From Alphaproteobacteria bacterium (lineage in GTDB: Bacteria; Pseudomonadota; Alphaproteobacteria; Holosporales; Holosporaceae): a stretch of 64,000 bases of DNA. Both the position numbers and the translations under genes were made by a program. The stretch is from the NCBI GenBank assembly GCA_016870135.1, contig VGCF01000001.1:15049-79048 (forward strand), read 5' to 3'. Below are positions 8,555 to 16,325 of the stretch, one piece after another. The notes beneath the pieces were generated by a model. It searched no databases. It had not been told where the DNA came from and worked only from the letters and a program-made list of their open reading frames with translations. The first letter of the stretch is position 1, and each line of letters begins with the position of its first letter.

Positions 8555-8749
8555 ATGTTACTCGATCAGGAGCAAGAAGAAAAAAAGCTTTCCAACCCAC
8601 AAAAAGACACCCATATTGATATCAAAAAACTGAACAAGCTGATTGGCCTCACCAGAATTTTTGTATTATTGCGCTGCATTAGTTTTTTATTTGTTGCTAT
8701 TGCTTTAATTATAATAATTATTGATAAAATGATTCACAGATTTCTTTAA
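8555..8749 (+). CDS. Small single-TM peptide A1 (first copy)
   Basis: A 64-aa protein with a charged N-terminus (acidic EQEEKK, then a basic HIDIKKLNK segment) and one membrane helix at about residues 36-56 ending in a poly-Ile run. The first 35 residues are nearly identical to A2 (9117-9317), and the 60 bases upstream are also conserved, including AGAGGAA as ribosome site; the two TM segments have diverged. No known family was recognised. It is predicted as an inner-membrane peptide with a cytosolic N-terminus. The duplication with a conserved soluble part supports a real, translated gene. Confidence 0.6.
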   Translation: MLLDQEQEEKKLSNPQKDTHIDIKKLNKLIGLTRIFVLLRCISFLFVAIALIIIIIDKMIHRFL

Positions 8750-8784
8750 CTACAATAATTATTGATAAAATGATTCACAGATTT
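8713..8784. repeat. 31-bp direct repeat at the 3' end of A1
   Basis: The 31 bases at 8713-8743, spanning the end of the A1 coding region, are repeated at 8754-8784 just after its stop codon. A third, diverged piece (ATAATTAT-GATAAAATG) occurs at about 9018-9036 inside the hydrophobic peptide of module 1. This suggests slippage or unequal exchange in the array. Confidence 0.75.
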
Positions 8785-8809
8785 TAATATAAAAGAAAAA
8801 AGCGCAACG

Positions 8810-8920
8810 ATGTCAAGCGTGATGGTCCCTGTTCCCGATTTGACAAGACCACAGATAAAGACCGTGGCCAAGAATCCCAAAAACCAAGCGATCACGCAGA
8901 ACATCCAGCAATACAGGTGA
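8810..8920 (+). CDS. Leader ORF of hydrophobic-peptide module 1
   Basis: A 36-codon ORF encoding a basic, soluble peptide whose last 30 residues (from PVPDLTRPQIK to the C-terminal YR) are almost identical to those of the leader at 9582-9707. Its stop codon is embedded in AGGTGA, which also acts as the Shine-Dalgarno sequence of the hydrophobic ORF starting five bases later, so translation of the two is probably coupled. The arrangement resembles the mok-hok leader plus toxin layout, but no sequence similarity to Hok is evident. Confidence 0.45.
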   Translation: MSSVMVPVPDLTRPQIKTVAKNPKNQAITQNIQQYR

Positions 8921-8925
8921 CGCGC

Positions 8926-9063
8926 ATGATATGCACACTGATACTGACGCTGTTTAAATATTATCTAGTTTTTTTAGTTGTTTCTATTGTTTTGATTATT
9001 TTTTCTTTTGCCGATGAAATAATTATCGATAAAATGTTCCCGTTTTGTACTGATGTCTTTTGA
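8926..9063 (+). CDS. Small hydrophobic peptide H1 (module 1)
   Basis: A 45-aa peptide beginning MICTLILTLFKYYL; residues 1-28 form one membrane helix, followed by a short charged tail. Its start region matches the copy at 9713 (H2) almost base for base, whereas the TM and tail diverge. AGGTGA ends five bases before the ATG. Size, hydrophobicity, tandem duplication and an overlapping leader ORF fit a type I toxin-like peptide, which is inference. No antisense RNA can be confirmed by eye. Confidence 0.45.
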   Translation: MICTLILTLFKYYLVFLVVSIVLIIFSFADEIIIDKMFPFCTDVF

Positions 9064-9116
9064 CCCTAGGCGGGCAAAATTGCATCAACCATCATCACGC
9101 ATAGAGGAAATCCCAC

Positions 9117-9317
9117 ATGTTACTCGATCAGGAGCAAGAAGAAAAAAAGCTTTCCAACCCACAAAAAGACACCCATATTGATATCAAAAAACTGAACATG
9201 CTGATTGGCCTCACCAGAATTTTGCACGTATTGTGCGTTATCATTATTTTAATTTTATTACTCATTATTTTGATTTCCTGGATAGCAACAATATTATTCT
9301 ATCTTCACGCCCATTGA
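9117..9317 (+). CDS. Small single-TM peptide A2 (second copy, chimeric 3' end)
   Basis: A 66-aa paralogue of A1. Residues 1-35 differ from A1 at only one or two positions, then the TM helix (36-61) differs almost completely. The last seven codons (from base 9294) lie within a segment that is the inverted copy of DNA downstream of rnhB (35400-35690). The C-terminal LFYLHAH is therefore a by-product of that rearrangement. The upstream region repeats that of A1, including AGAGGAA ahead of the ATG and a broken version of the 8488-8507 hairpin. Confidence 0.6.
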   Translation: MLLDQEQEEKKLSNPQKDTHIDIKKLNMLIGLTRILHVLCVIIILILLLIILISWIATILFYLHAH

Positions 9318-9545
9318 AACCATGCCATCACCCCTCACGCTTTCTGACTACACAAATGCCCCTTGGCAGTTACCTATTCCCAGTCTTTACAACCATTAAA
9401 GATGATGGATTCATTCGCTAAACTTTGGATCAAATTTTGGTTCAAATGCGCCAGAGTCACCTAATCCTCCATGGCACGCTTGTAATAAAATGGTCTATGA
9501 TATTGGGATATACATTGTTAATGAGCTTGCGTACCGTATCCTTTA
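9294..9545 (-). pseudogene. Inverted, diverged copy of the 3' end of rnhB plus its downstream DNA
   Basis: Read on the minus strand, 9545 to 9294 aligns with 35400-35690 end to end. I count about 15-20 substitutions over about 250 aligned bases, plus gaps of 15, 3 and about 21 bases in this copy. The first part corresponds to the last 33 codons of rnhB, but CAA has become a TAA stop at the ninth codon and five codons are deleted, so it cannot encode a functional C-terminus. The match stops abruptly at both ends. It separates A2 from the second hydrophobic-peptide module, where module 1 has a much shorter spacer. Confidence 0.9.
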
Positions 9546-9554
9546 GGGTGTAAT

Positions 9555-9581
9555 AAGGATGATAAGGATGATAAGGATGAT
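9555..9581 (+). repeat. Three tandem AAGGATGAT units directly before the module 2 leader start
   Basis: Exactly three copies of a 9-base unit end at the base before the ATG at 9582. Each unit contains AAGGA, so the leader ORF has three stacked Shine-Dalgarno-like sequences. This kind of repeat can change copy number by slippage and might tune initiation. Confidence 0.7.
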
Positions 9582-9707
9582 ATGAAAGAAGAAAGGCACA
9601 ATGAGCGATGGCCCCCTGTTCCCGATTTGACAAGACCACAGATAAAGACCGTGGCCAAGAACCCCAAAAACCAGGCGATCACACAGAACATCCAGCACTA
9701 CAGGTGA
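9582..9707 (+). CDS. Leader ORF of hydrophobic-peptide module 2
   Basis: A 41-codon ORF in the same frame as the module 1 leader and nearly identical over its last 31 residues, despite a one-base indel upstream that leaves the first ten residues different. Its stop lies in AGGTGA, five bases before the ATG of H2. Preservation of this frame in both copies supports translation. A competing reading is a single 69-aa ORF (9608-9817) in the H2 frame. Confidence 0.45.
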   Translation: MKEERHNERWPPVPDLTRPQIKTVAKNPKNQAITQNIQHYR

Positions 9708-9712
9708 CGCGC

Positions 9713-9817
9713 ATGATATGCAGACTGATAATGACGCTGTTTAAATATTATTTAATTTTTTTATTTTTTACGATTGTTGCAGTTGTTGTATTGTTTTTTA
9801 TCATTTCTCGCTGTTAA
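9713..9817 (+). CDS. Small hydrophobic peptide H2 (module 2)
   Basis: A 34-aa peptide beginning MICRLIMTLFKYYL, almost entirely one membrane helix, ending ISRC. It is the partner copy of H1 at 8926. The in-frame upstream extension to 9608 would give 69 aa with a hydrophilic N-terminus; I prefer 9713 because the same ATG and AGGTGA are conserved in module 1, where the upstream extension has no start codon in this frame. Function unknown; type I toxin-like by form only. Confidence 0.45.
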   Translation: MICRLIMTLFKYYLIFLFFTIVAVVVLFFIISRC

Positions 9818-10006
9818 TTTCACATCAATAGGTAAATGCAATGGATGATTTGTGATTTGCACCATGATGATGGTCTAAACGATCTGAACATCCAAGTCAT
9901 CAACCTTTTCCATCACAGCGTAATTCAGCTATGATAAGTATCATAGGGGGCTGGTTGGGCCGCTGAGGTTTGCAAACCCTTTGTTCAATCATGACAATAT
10001 AGGATT

Positions 10007-10792
10007 ATGGCTAAAAAAAAGAAAGCAACGGGTAAACGATCTAAAAAATCGTCCTGGTATCCGAAAACTGTTGGTTTTTTAGGCCTATTTGGCCTTGTTT
10101 TGGCGGCATATTGTTATTTCAGTCCTCAATCCAGTTCTATTCCCACGATACAGGGCAGAGATTACCCAAAACGCACACGTGGCCTTCCTGTAAAACACAC
10201 CACGTATGCCGTGTATGACCGTTTGGCAGGACAATCAAAAAGCGATGCCACACGCTTGTTACCGCCAGATGAAGTTCCCGATTGGAATCCTATGGAATCG
10301 GAAGAAAAGCCAGATCTGACCCCTGTACCTCAAAGCATTAGCACCTCTGTATCTAAAACCAGTAACGCCTCTGCCTCTGAAAAACGTCTTGATACCAATG
10401 CGGAAAAACCCCAAACGATACCAACGGATCATAAAGCAACCACAAGGCCAACGCCCGCTTTGAAACCAGCGGGTAAGGCCCAGCCCCCGGCAGCCAATAA
10501 AAAGAACGGGGGTAAGAACGCAGGCAAGCATGATTCAACCAAAAGGATCAAAGCCACAGCATCGGGAAAACTTGCAGGAACTAGCCTGCGTTTGCAAATT
10601 GGATCCATTCAATCAGAGGTCCAAAAAGCAGAAAAAATGATTCAAAATATACGCAAAAAAGGGAAAATCCCACCCCATATGCGTCCCATGATACAAAAAG
10701 CCACCATCAAGGGAAAAACCGTATATCGCGTGATTTTGGTTGGCCATTGTTCGGAAAAAGCTCTAAAGGAATATCAACGGCATCTGGGATAA
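10007..10792 (+). CDS. SPOR-domain single-pass membrane protein (FtsN-like)
   Basis: A 261-aa bitopic protein. It has a very basic cytoplasmic N-terminus (residues 1-20, many Lys), a TM helix at about 21-40, a long Pro/Thr/Ala/Lys-rich linker (about 60-190), and a C-terminal SPOR domain at about 194-260 (RLQIGSIQSEVQKAEKMI at its start, VYRVILVGHC near its end). SPOR domains bind denuded septal peptidoglycan, so a cell-division or peptidoglycan-remodelling role is likely. The layout matches FtsN and alphaproteobacterial SPOR proteins, but no FtsN-specific essential segment can be identified by eye. It appears monocistronic. Confidence 0.85.
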   Translation: MAKKKKATGKRSKKSSWYPKTVGFLGLFGLVLAAYCYFSPQSSSIPTIQGRDYPKRTRGLPVKHTTYAVYDRLAGQSKSDATRLLPPDEVPDWNPMESEEKPDLTPVPQSISTSVSKTSNASASEKRLDTNAEKPQTIPTDHKATTRPTPALKPAGKAQPPAANKKNGGKNAGKHDSTKRIKATASGKLAGTSLRLQIGSIQSEVQKAEKMIQNIRKKGKIPPHMRPMIQKATIKGKTVYRVILVGHCSEKALKEYQRHLG

Positions 10793-10914
10793 CACTTCTG
10801 TTTGGCGCGTTTCACTCGTTGGCTGTCTGAGTCATCGCCCTGACGAACGCTCTATGGAATCCATGGGGGTATTTCAAAATCAATACCTGAAATAAAACAA
10901 TCCCCATACCCAAG

Positions 10915-12948
10915 TCAAGGCGTTTCATCTACATGGTTGGGCATTTTGCATCCCAGGGAGATATCGGCAGCAGTCCACCCCCGGTATTCCAAGGCCCGTT
11001 TGATTTTTCCAGCCTGCTCAAAAGCCATATCCGACGCGGCCTTTGTCATGGCGTGATACAATTGGGCATCAGACCATGTGGCCCATGACTCATGATCGCT
11101 GTTGCTGTACTCGATGTGCAATAATGGTGATTTTACGGATCTAGGGGTGATGCCGTGTTTGACGTTGTGTTCCCACTGAATTTGTCGACGGCGTGTGGTT
11201 TCCTCCAGTGCGGCCTGCATGGACAACGTTACTTTGTCCGCATATAAGAGGACGTGACCACGCACATGACGCGCCGCCCGACCCATGGTTTGAATCAAGG
11301 ATGTTTTGGATCGCAAATAACCTTCTTTATCTGCGTCCAAAATGGCCACCAGTTGGCATTCAGGGATATCTAGACCTTCACGCAGCAAGTTAATGCCCAC
11401 CAAAATATCAAAAATGCCTTTGCGTAAATCTGCAATCAGCGCAATGCGTTCCAACGTATCAATATCGGCATGCATGTAACGCGCTTTGAATCCCACCTCT
11501 GTAAAATATTCAGACAACTGTTCGGCCATGCGCTTGGTTAACGTAGTGACCAATATACGGCCCCCCTGGGCAAGGGTTTTTTCAATCTCAGAGCGCAAGT
11601 GTTCTATTTGATTGTGACTGGGATGAATGGTGTATTCTGGGTCCAATAATCCCGTGGGTCGGATGATTTGTTCCACAATGCATTCCGATTGTTCCAGTTC
11701 CCACGGCCCAGGTGTAGCAGATACAAACAGGGTGGCGGGACGCATATCATCCCATTCTTCAAATTTCAATGGACGATTATGACGGCACGATGGCAAGCGA
11801 AATCCGTAATGGGCCAAGGTGTTTTTGCGCGTCTGGTCGGCCAGATACATACCGCGTAATTGAGGAATGGCGACGTGACTTTCATCCGCGATTACCAGAG
11901 CATTTTGGGGTAAATATTCAAACAGGGTAGGGGGAGGTGCACCAAACGGTCTGCCCGTTAAATAACATGAGTAATTTTCAATGCCGGCACATATTCCTGT
12001 GGTTCGCAATGTTTCCAGGTCATAAGTGACGCGTTCTTGTAAACGTTGGGCCTCGATCAATCGCTGGTCTTCACGCAATTGGATAAGACGCTGAGCCAAT
12101 TCCTTTTCAATATGAATGATGGCCTGTTGTACGGTGGGCCCTGGGGTTACAAAGTGGTTATTGGGATAAATGGTGACGTCGTCCAATGCGGCAATTTTTC
12201 CACCAGTCAGCACGTCGATTTCATGAATGCTTTCAATCTGTGATCCAAAAAAGGAAAAGCTCCAGGCGCGATCTTCGTAATGGGCGGGGAAAACGTCGAC
12301 GCGATCGCCACGAACGCGAAAAGCGCCCCGTTTGAAATCGATGTCATTGCGTTTGTATTGTAAATCCGATAATTGGCGTAAAAAACCCATCAAGGGCACG
12401 TGTTGATCGCGCGCAATGGGCACAGCCAACCCTTGATAAGACTCAATGGCGCCCAATCCATAAATGCATGATACGCTGGCCACCACCACCACATCTTGAC
12501 GTTCCAGCAAAGCACGGGTGGCACTGTGGCGCATGCGCTCTATTTGTTCGTTAATGGTGGCTTCTTTTTCAATATACGTATTGCTGCTGGGCATATAGGC
12601 TTCTGGACGGTAATAATCATAATAAGATACGAAATATTCCACTGCATTATGGGGAAAAAAGGTCTTCATTTCTCCGTACAGTTGAGCAGCCAGCGTTTTG
12701 TTCGGCGCCAAAATTAACGTGGTGCGTTGAACGTTTTGAATCACATTGGCCATGGTAAAAGTCTTTCCAGACCCTGTAACGCCCAGTAAAACCTGATTTT
12801 TTTCACCATTTTCTATGCCCGATGTCAGGGCAGCAATGGCATTTTCTTGATCACCAGCGGGTTCAAACGGGGCGTGCAATTGAAAAACGCCTGGACGACG
12901 TTGTATGGTTTTACCATACCCTCTGAAAAGTTCTAAACAATCGGTCAT
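10915..12948 (-). CDS. uvrB: UvrABC system protein B
   Basis: The damage-verifying DEAD-like helicase of nucleotide excision repair, which loads with UvrA and recruits UvrC. At 677 aa it is full-length. Walker A GVTGSGKTFTMANVI lies near residue 57, the beta-hairpin region with VSYYDYYRPEAYMP follows, then the DESH Walker B motif in VIADESHVAIPQ and helicase motifs V and VI (INLLREGLDIPE, QTMGRAARH). The C-terminal UVR motif for UvrC contact is around residues 630-665. Upstream is a 123-base gap to the ctrA stop. Confidence 0.97.
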   Translation of the reverse strand: MTDCLELFRGYGKTIQRRPGVFQLHAPFEPAGDQENAIAALTSGIENGEKNQVLLGVTGSGKTFTMANVIQNVQRTTLILAPNKTLAAQLYGEMKTFFPHNAVEYFVSYYDYYRPEAYMPSSNTYIEKEATINEQIERMRHSATRALLERQDVVVVASVSCIYGLGAIESYQGLAVPIARDQHVPLMGFLRQLSDLQYKRNDIDFKRGAFRVRGDRVDVFPAHYEDRAWSFSFFGSQIESIHEIDVLTGGKIAALDDVTIYPNNHFVTPGPTVQQAIIHIEKELAQRLIQLREDQRLIEAQRLQERVTYDLETLRTTGICAGIENYSCYLTGRPFGAPPPTLFEYLPQNALVIADESHVAIPQLRGMYLADQTRKNTLAHYGFRLPSCRHNRPLKFEEWDDMRPATLFVSATPGPWELEQSECIVEQIIRPTGLLDPEYTIHPSHNQIEHLRSEIEKTLAQGGRILVTTLTKRMAEQLSEYFTEVGFKARYMHADIDTLERIALIADLRKGIFDILVGINLLREGLDIPECQLVAILDADKEGYLRSKTSLIQTMGRAARHVRGHVLLYADKVTLSMQAALEETTRRRQIQWEHNVKHGITPRSVKSPLLHIEYSNSDHESWATWSDAQLYHAMTKAASDMAFEQAGKIKRALEYRGWTAADISLGCKMPNHVDETP

Positions 12949-13071
12949 TGTGCTCTGTTACACCCCGCCTGAATGCTGATGATGACAGGGTAACACATTT
13001 TTCCACAGGGCATGGGGTCAAGAGAATCCCCCCTCTGTGGGATGGGTTACCACGGGATTTAAGATTAAGTA

Positions 13072-13845
13072 CTAGGAATGTTTTTTTGAAAATGGAGAAA
13101 TGCTGTTAATGCTGTTAATGCTGGGATGAACAGAAATCACATTGCTTGGCACCTGGTTCTGCTTGTTGGGTTCGCGCAAAACATAACCCCGACCCCAAAT
13201 GGTTTCAATATATTCACGACCCACTGGCCCCAAAATATCCTGCAACTTTCGACGGATTTTACACATAAAGACATCGATGATTTTTTCTTCCGGTTCATCC
13301 ATACCGCTGTAAAGACGGTTTAAAAAGTTGTTTTTGGTCACGGTGGCCCCTTTACGCACCAACAAAAATTCCAGTATTTGATACTCTTTGCCAGTTAATT
13401 GTAATGGACGCCCCGCCACTTCGATATGCTGAGTATCTAGATTCAGTTGTATTTCACCCACACGAATAATGGCAGATGAGTGACCCTCTGCCCGTCGGGC
13501 TAATGCCTTGATGCGCACGATTAATTCTTCGCTGGCAAAGGGTTTTGTCATGTAATCATCGGCACCAAAACCCAAGGCTTTGACTTTGTCCTGAATGGAT
13601 TGAAATCCAGATAACACCAAGATCGGAGAACTGATGGCCGAATCGCGTAATTTTTGCAACAATTCATGGCCATTCATATCTGGCAAGCCAATATCCAGAA
13701 TAATGACGTCATAATCATAAATTTTACCGATTTGAAAGGCTTCTTCTCCTGTTGTAATACAGTCGCAGAATAAATTTTCATCGCGTAAAAAGCGGGTAAT
13801 TAGCTCGCCAGTGACTTGATCGTCTTCAACCAAAAGAATTTTCAT
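13072..13845 (-). CDS. ctrA: CtrA-family cell-cycle response regulator
   Basis: An OmpR-type regulator with receiver domain (1-120: acidic pair Glu7-Asp8-Asp9, phospho-acceptor Asp51 in IILDIGLPDMNG, Lys in MTKPF) and winged-helix DNA-binding domain (125-230). The stretches GKIYDYD, GADDYMTKPF, LTGKEYQ, GMDEPE, KIIDVF and WGRGYVL are the hallmark of CtrA, the alphaproteobacterial master regulator of cell cycle and envelope genes. A 25-residue Ser/Asn/Ile-rich C-terminal tail is unlike the Caulobacter protein, which ends in a short Ala-rich tail used for ClpXP degradation. Its own upstream region is long and very AT-rich. Confidence 0.93.
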   Translation of the reverse strand: MKILLVEDDQVTGELITRFLRDENLFCDCITTGEEAFQIGKIYDYDVIILDIGLPDMNGHELLQKLRDSAISSPILVLSGFQSIQDKVKALGFGADDYMTKPFASEELIVRIKALARRAEGHSSAIIRVGEIQLNLDTQHIEVAGRPLQLTGKEYQILEFLLVRKGATVTKNNFLNRLYSGMDEPEEKIIDVFMCKIRRKLQDILGPVGREYIETIWGRGYVLREPNKQNQVPSNVISVHPSINSINSISPFSKKHS

Positions 13846-14225
13846 TTTTTTTTCCTTAGTAAGTGTTATCTATGTTATAGCAAACGAATTCTTTCAAAAG
13901 GTTTAATATAATCATGGTTCCTTTTTTTAAACGCATTCTATCATCAGGTCAATATGCTTAAAATGCAGTTTTTTGTATTTTTTCTCTCGTAAATCATTGT
14001 TTTCTTTGGATTTTTTAGATTTCGGGTGATTTTCCGTCCGAGGTGTTAATATTTAAAATTGCTTATATATTTTTTTATTTTTTTATAAAAGCTTTTAACT
14101 TAAAAAAGTGTACATTTTTAATATTGCGAATTGTTTAATTGTACGCCAGTTGTGTAAAAAATGAAGAGGCTGGGCGATCACAAAAAGAAAGGAATGGAAT
14201 CATGGGCTATTGGATTCATTTTATG
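13846..14225. other. AT-rich region upstream of ctrA
   Basis: About 380 bases with no gene, extremely A/T-rich around 13960-14130. Several TTAA words occur (for example in GTTAATATTTAAAAT at about 14044), but none has the 7-base spacing of a CtrA box. It probably holds the ctrA promoter; I cannot assign -35 and -10 boxes confidently because the composition allows many. Confidence 0.4.
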
Positions 14226-14255
14226 TTGACAAGAGGTGCGCAGATGATTTATATT
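14226..14255 (+). promoter_or_regulatory. Sigma-70 promoter of tRNA-Phe
   Basis: A consensus TTGACA (14226-14231) is followed, after 18 bases, by TATATT (14250-14255). The tRNA begins at 14269, so transcription would start about 7 bases upstream of the mature 5' end. Confidence 0.65.
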
Positions 14256-14268
14256 ATTGAAGTAGATT

Positions 14269-14341
14269 GCCCGAGTAGCTCAGTTGGTAGAGCAAAGGTC
14301 TGAAAAACCTTGTGTCGCTGGTTCGATTCCGGCCTCGGGCA
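14269..14341 (+). tRNA. tRNA-Phe (GAA anticodon), CCA not encoded
   Basis: The acceptor GCCCGAG pairs with CTCGGGC, the D-arm is GCTC-AGTTGGTA-GAGC, the anticodon stem AAGGT/ACCTT encloses loop CTGAAAA (anticodon GAA), and the T-arm is GCTGG-TTCGATT-CCGGC. The discriminator A at 14341 is followed by CGA, so the terminal CCA must be added after transcription, unlike tRNA-Asp in this window. Confidence 0.97.
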
Positions 14342-14568
14342 CGAAAATATGCATTTTATTTAAAAACACTTTTATTCATTTGTATAAACTGTATAAATAA
14401 CCTGTCGGAAAAATATAAAGTACATTTTTTTGTATATTTTGTTAAAAAATGATTTTACTTTTTTGTAAATGAAACCAAAAATTTTGAAAATGGTGGCCAG
14501 AACTCTTAAAGGTTTTTCCACAATGGTCCTGAATTCGAAAGTTTTTACAAAATAGGGTATAGTAAGTC

Positions 14569-16206
14569 ATGGTTTTTTTAGATCCTGTGGTGCCCATGCG
14601 CATAACACTGAACAAAAATAATGGTTTACAACGGGGGTATGTTGCCCTGTTTCTTTTGCTGTCAGGCCCTGTTTTTTCTGATCCTAAATCCACCCAATCT
14701 ATGGTGCAAAAGCAGATGCTGGATCGGTCAAAATCGTCTAATCAGTCAGAGGCCCAGTGGATGGCCTTTTTACTGCGCTGTATGAAAATCATTCAAAAGT
14801 ATTATGTTGACCCTATTGATCAAGAAGCATTAATCCATGGCGCCATCAGAGGAATGTGTTATGCGGCTGATCCCCATTCTTTCTTTTTCAGCGAAAAGGA
14901 ATGCGCCCGTTTAGAAGAACAGTACAAGGGGGCTTTTGGAGGCATCGGCGTGGTGATGAATGTGGATCGTTTAGGTCGAATGCAAATTGTGTCTTGTCTG
15001 GATTATTCGCCGGCTGCCACAGCAGGCATTTTATCAGGGGATGTGATTATTGCTGTTGATGATGTGGTTTTGGGTCAATTCGAGGGAATTTCCAAGGTTT
15101 CCGAACGCATGCGGGGCAAACCAGGCACCATTGTTAAATTAACCATAGAACGCAAAGGTCAGACCAGGCGACTGAGTTTCAAGATAAAACGCACGAATAT
15201 CATATCCGGTCTTTCTGTCAAACATCATATCAGCAATGGTGTCGCCATTATTCGTATGGCCAGTTTTGATGGCCAAACCCCAGATTTGTTGAAAAAAGCT
15301 ATTTTAGATATCCAAAAAACCTTGAAAAACGAGCTGAAAGGGTATGTGATTGATCTGAGAAGAAATTCAGGCGGTATGTTTGATTCCGCCGTTCAATGTT
15401 GCCAGTTGTTCATTGATAAAGGGGTTTTGGTCCGTTCCAAGGGGCGCCCTGAAATACCAGAAGAGGTGACGTATGCTGTACCAGGATTGGCCCTTGTGCA
15501 CCACCCTACGCCGCCCGTGGTGATTGTGATTGATGAGGGAACGGCTTCGGCTGCAGAAATTATGGTCGGGGCATTGCAAGATTATAAAAAAGCGATTGTT
15601 CTGGGGGTGTCTTCCTATGGTAAAGGATCCACCCAAGAGGTTATTCCATTGGATGGCCATTCTGGCGCCATAAAATTAACCATATCCCGTTGGTATACAC
15701 CGTTAACCCGCAGACCTATCCAGGGTCACGGCATTGTTCCCGATATTGTCACAGAGCAAATGCCTTGGACACCAGCCGTACAAAAGCCTGATTTGGTGAT
15801 CAGAGAGCGCAATGTATCTGGAACCTTGCGTCCCAAAGCATTGAATACTGACCCTGCACAATCTGCCGCGTCTTTGGATGATCCAAACCAGACCCCATCA
15901 TCTTCGAATGAACAAAAACCTGAACCCCCCTATGATCATCAAATGACCCGTGCCATAGAATTGGTTTCTACCATCCATCTGTTAGGACAAGGACAGTTTT
16001 TTACCGCACGCAAACAGTCTGCTCCGTCTACAATTCATCCCCATCACGTCAATGGGAGATTGGACAATGGGGTAGTGGAAAAACCACAAAGGGAAAAACC
16101 AGCATCACCCCAATCTATGAAAAAGACAGAATCAACTCAGGCAGAATCACTGCAATCTATGACAAAACCAGCATCGCCCCAATCTATGAAAAAGGGTACA
16201 GATTAA
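14569..16206 (+). CDS. ctpA: S41 carboxyl-terminal processing protease (CtpA/Prc family)
   Basis: A periplasmic serine protease that trims or degrades proteins from the C-terminus and often acts on peptidoglycan hydrolases. An N-terminal signal sequence lies at about residues 18-37, a PDZ domain at about 110-200 (with GGIGVVMNVDRLGR), and the catalytic core carries Ser327 in GTASAAEI and Lys352 in YGKGSTQEV, the usual 25-residue Ser-Lys spacing. The start at 14569 places nine residues before a second ATG (14596); either would leave the signal peptide. The last 80 residues are low-complexity with the repeated unit KPASPQSMKK, which is not part of the family. The next gene is convergent. Confidence 0.92.
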   Translation: MVFLDPVVPMRITLNKNNGLQRGYVALFLLLSGPVFSDPKSTQSMVQKQMLDRSKSSNQSEAQWMAFLLRCMKIIQKYYVDPIDQEALIHGAIRGMCYAADPHSFFFSEKECARLEEQYKGAFGGIGVVMNVDRLGRMQIVSCLDYSPAATAGILSGDVIIAVDDVVLGQFEGISKVSERMRGKPGTIVKLTIERKGQTRRLSFKIKRTNIISGLSVKHHISNGVAIIRMASFDGQTPDLLKKAILDIQKTLKNELKGYVIDLRRNSGGMFDSAVQCCQLFIDKGVLVRSKGRPEIPEEVTYAVPGLALVHHPTPPVVIVIDEGTASAAEIMVGALQDYKKAIVLGVSSYGKGSTQEVIPLDGHSGAIKLTISRWYTPLTRRPIQGHGIVPDIVTEQMPWTPAVQKPDLVIRERNVSGTLRPKALNTDPAQSAASLDDPNQTPSSSNEQKPEPPYDHQMTRAIELVSTIHLLGQGQFFTARKQSAPSTIHPHHVNGRLDNGVVEKPQREKPASPQSMKKTESTQAESLQSMTKPASPQSMKKGTD

Positions 16207-16223
16207 ATCCGGGCTTGTGCCTT

Positions 16224-16238
16224 GGGGCGAGAAGCCCC
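16224..16238. terminator. Small hairpin between convergent ctpA and HAD genes
   Basis: GGGGC-GAGAA-GCCCC forms a 5-bp GC stem just after the ctpA stop. It lacks a U-run on either strand, so terminator activity is uncertain. Confidence 0.3.
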
Positions 16239-16325
16239 TTGGTCCACCATCCCATCCACTGGAATAGGTCAGAAAGACCTGTCCTTATGTTCGGCCAATA
16301 GAGCGCTAAGCGCAGGTAAAGAGAT

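Noticed and set aside
9457..9639. Minus-strand ORF of 60 codons with HPYHPYHPY
   Set aside because: It is produced by the AAGGATGAT repeat and the wrong frame of the rnhB-derived fragment; no independent support.
9608..9817. Single 69-codon ORF instead of leader plus H2
   Set aside because: The equivalent frame in module 1 lacks a start codon because of a one-base difference, whereas the leader frame and the ATG behind AGGTGA are kept in both copies. Kept as an alternative only.
13960..14130. Possible CtrA boxes in the ctrA promoter region
   Set aside because: Several TTAA words occur, but none with the required 7-base spacing.
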